Positions 63,332-64,000 of a stretch of 64,000 bases of DNA are shown piece by piece. The position numbers and the translations under genes are program-made. The DNA is from JACDHG01 sp963811585 (GTDB lineage Bacteria; Actinomycetota; Actinomycetes; Propionibacteriales; Nocardioidaceae). The stretch covers positions 893,810-957,809 of the forward strand of contig CAWERR010000008.1 in assembly GCA_963811585.1 (NCBI GenBank). Direction: 5' to 3'. The notes below the pieces were generated by a model that worked only from the letters and a program-made list of their open reading frames with translations, was not told where the DNA came from and ran no database searches. Position 1 is the stretch's first letter. Each line of letters opens with the position of its first letter.

Positions 63332-63964
63332 ATGGCTGGCAGTCAGCAAACCTGGCGGCGAGTAGTTCTGCTCGGCGTCCCGTCCCTCTATCTGCTCCTC
63401 GGCCTCGTGCACCCGACGGCCAACCCGGAATTGGGCGACGACACCGAGCTCTTCATCGTGTTGCATGTCGTGCAGCTCTTCCTCATCGCGGGGCTGGCCT
63501 ATGTGCTGTGGCTGCTCGTGGATGGTGTGGACAATCGGGCCGCCACTGTCGTACGCGCGCTGATCCTTCCGTTCGCGGTGGTCTACACCGCCCTGGACGC
63601 AATCTTGGGGATCGCGTGGGGCATTGCGGCCGAGACCGCGAACGACCTCCCCGCCGAAGACCAGGAAGGAGCGGGTCGGCTCATCCACGAGTTGATCGCC
63701 GGAGATCCGGACCCACGGGGACTCATCCTCTACTGGGGCGCCGGCGTACTTTGGCTCGCCGTGGCGCTCGCGGTCGTGGTGGCGCTCAGGAAATCGGCAC
63801 CGCCCGGCGCCCTCGTGGCAATGGCGCTTGGTGCGGCGGTGTTCATGCTCGGTCACGCCCCACCGATGGGACCGGTCGGGATGGGGTTGTTCCTGCTCGG
63901 GATCGCGTGGGCCGAGTTCCGACCTCGCGTTCCGGAGACGTTGCCCCAGACGGCAAGGACCTGA
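63332..63964 (+). CDS. Six-helix membrane protein, paralogue 2
   Basis: A 210-residue membrane protein related to the preceding one, from a tandem duplication. Helices include VVLLGVPSLYLLLGLVHPTA, FIVLHVVQLFLIAGLAYVLW, ILPFAVVYTALDAILGIAWG, LYWGAGVLWLAVALAVVVAL and ALGAAVFMLGHAPPMGPVGM. The LP motif after helix four (AETANDLPAED) matches ARELPGSQQE of paralogue 1. GAGGTGG upstream favours ATG 63332 over GTG 63323. The function is unknown. The last 36 bases of the window hold no further gene. Confidence 0.8.
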   Translation: MAGSQQTWRRVVLLGVPSLYLLLGLVHPTANPELGDDTELFIVLHVVQLFLIAGLAYVLWLLVDGVDNRAATVVRALILPFAVVYTALDAILGIAWGIAAETANDLPAEDQEGAGRLIHELIAGDPDPRGLILYWGAGVLWLAVALAVVVALRKSAPPGALVAMALGAAVFMLGHAPPMGPVGMGLFLLGIAWAEFRPRVPETLPQTART

Positions 63965-64000
63965 GGCGATCGCACCTTCCTTGCCACAAGCAACCTAACG

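Overview
The window is high-GC actinobacterial DNA, most likely from the Propionibacteriales (Nocardioides or Marmoricola-like Nocardioidaceae); this placement is an inference. It rests on codon bias, frequent GTG starts, two tRNA genes without encoded CCA, and a block at 35.2-42.6 kb. That block (truncated haemoglobin O, OsmC, MscS, CtaJ-like protein, DUF5130, PepN, DsbA-like mycothiol reductase, RpiB, Nei) matches the neighbourhood around Rv2464c-Rv2470 of Mycobacterium tuberculosis.

Layout. 0-6.1 kb: sugar-catabolism genes (end of a beta-galactosidase, ROK kinase, GH1 beta-glucosidase, Gfo/Idh/MocA oxidoreductase, PhyH-type oxygenase) with a divergent bicupin gene. 6.2-8.4 kb: tRNA-His, oligoribonuclease, chromate transporter. 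8.4-14.6 kb: an OmpR-type two-component system next to three secreted proteins, then an RD-repeat coiled-coil protein coupled to a 58-residue ORF, and a cupin. 14.72-24.39 kb: an integrated element bounded by a 47-bp repeat of the 3' part of tRNA-Arg(TCT). It carries a tyrosine integrase, an excisionase, a prim-pol/ATPase/wHTH replication protein, a small terminase candidate, an HK97-like capsid, an ion channel and several small unknown genes, so it resembles a phage satellite of the phiRv1 or capsid-forming PICI kind. 24.5-34.7 kb: GntR, PrsW protease, two dynamin-like GTPases, SSB, EttA, MarR/YceI, thiolase. 34.7-49.4 kb: the conserved block above, a PP2C phosphatase, PepC, a CGNR regulator, a membrane-anchored PLC-like protein and a Clp-N/HTH regulator behind two perfect palindromes. 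49.5-57.5 kb: DinB, AlkZ-like, beta-lactamase-like, VOC, a large LuxR regulator and a methyltransferase. 57.5-64 kb: a stretch of gene fragments (Ig-like tail, DUF2306, deleted LuxR, 5'-truncated MMPL) mixed with an intact DUF2975/HTH pair and two paralogous membrane proteins.

A technical feature affects the whole annotation. At least twelve otherwise normal genes are split by single-base frameshifts (ROK, orn, ion channel, prim-pol, integrase, PrsW, GTPase A, GlbO, PP2C, PepC, PLC, Clp-N), while several very long genes are intact. Because housekeeping genes such as orn are affected, uncorrected sequencing indels are a better explanation than gene decay. For these genes I give the span of the reconstructed gene rather than one open frame.
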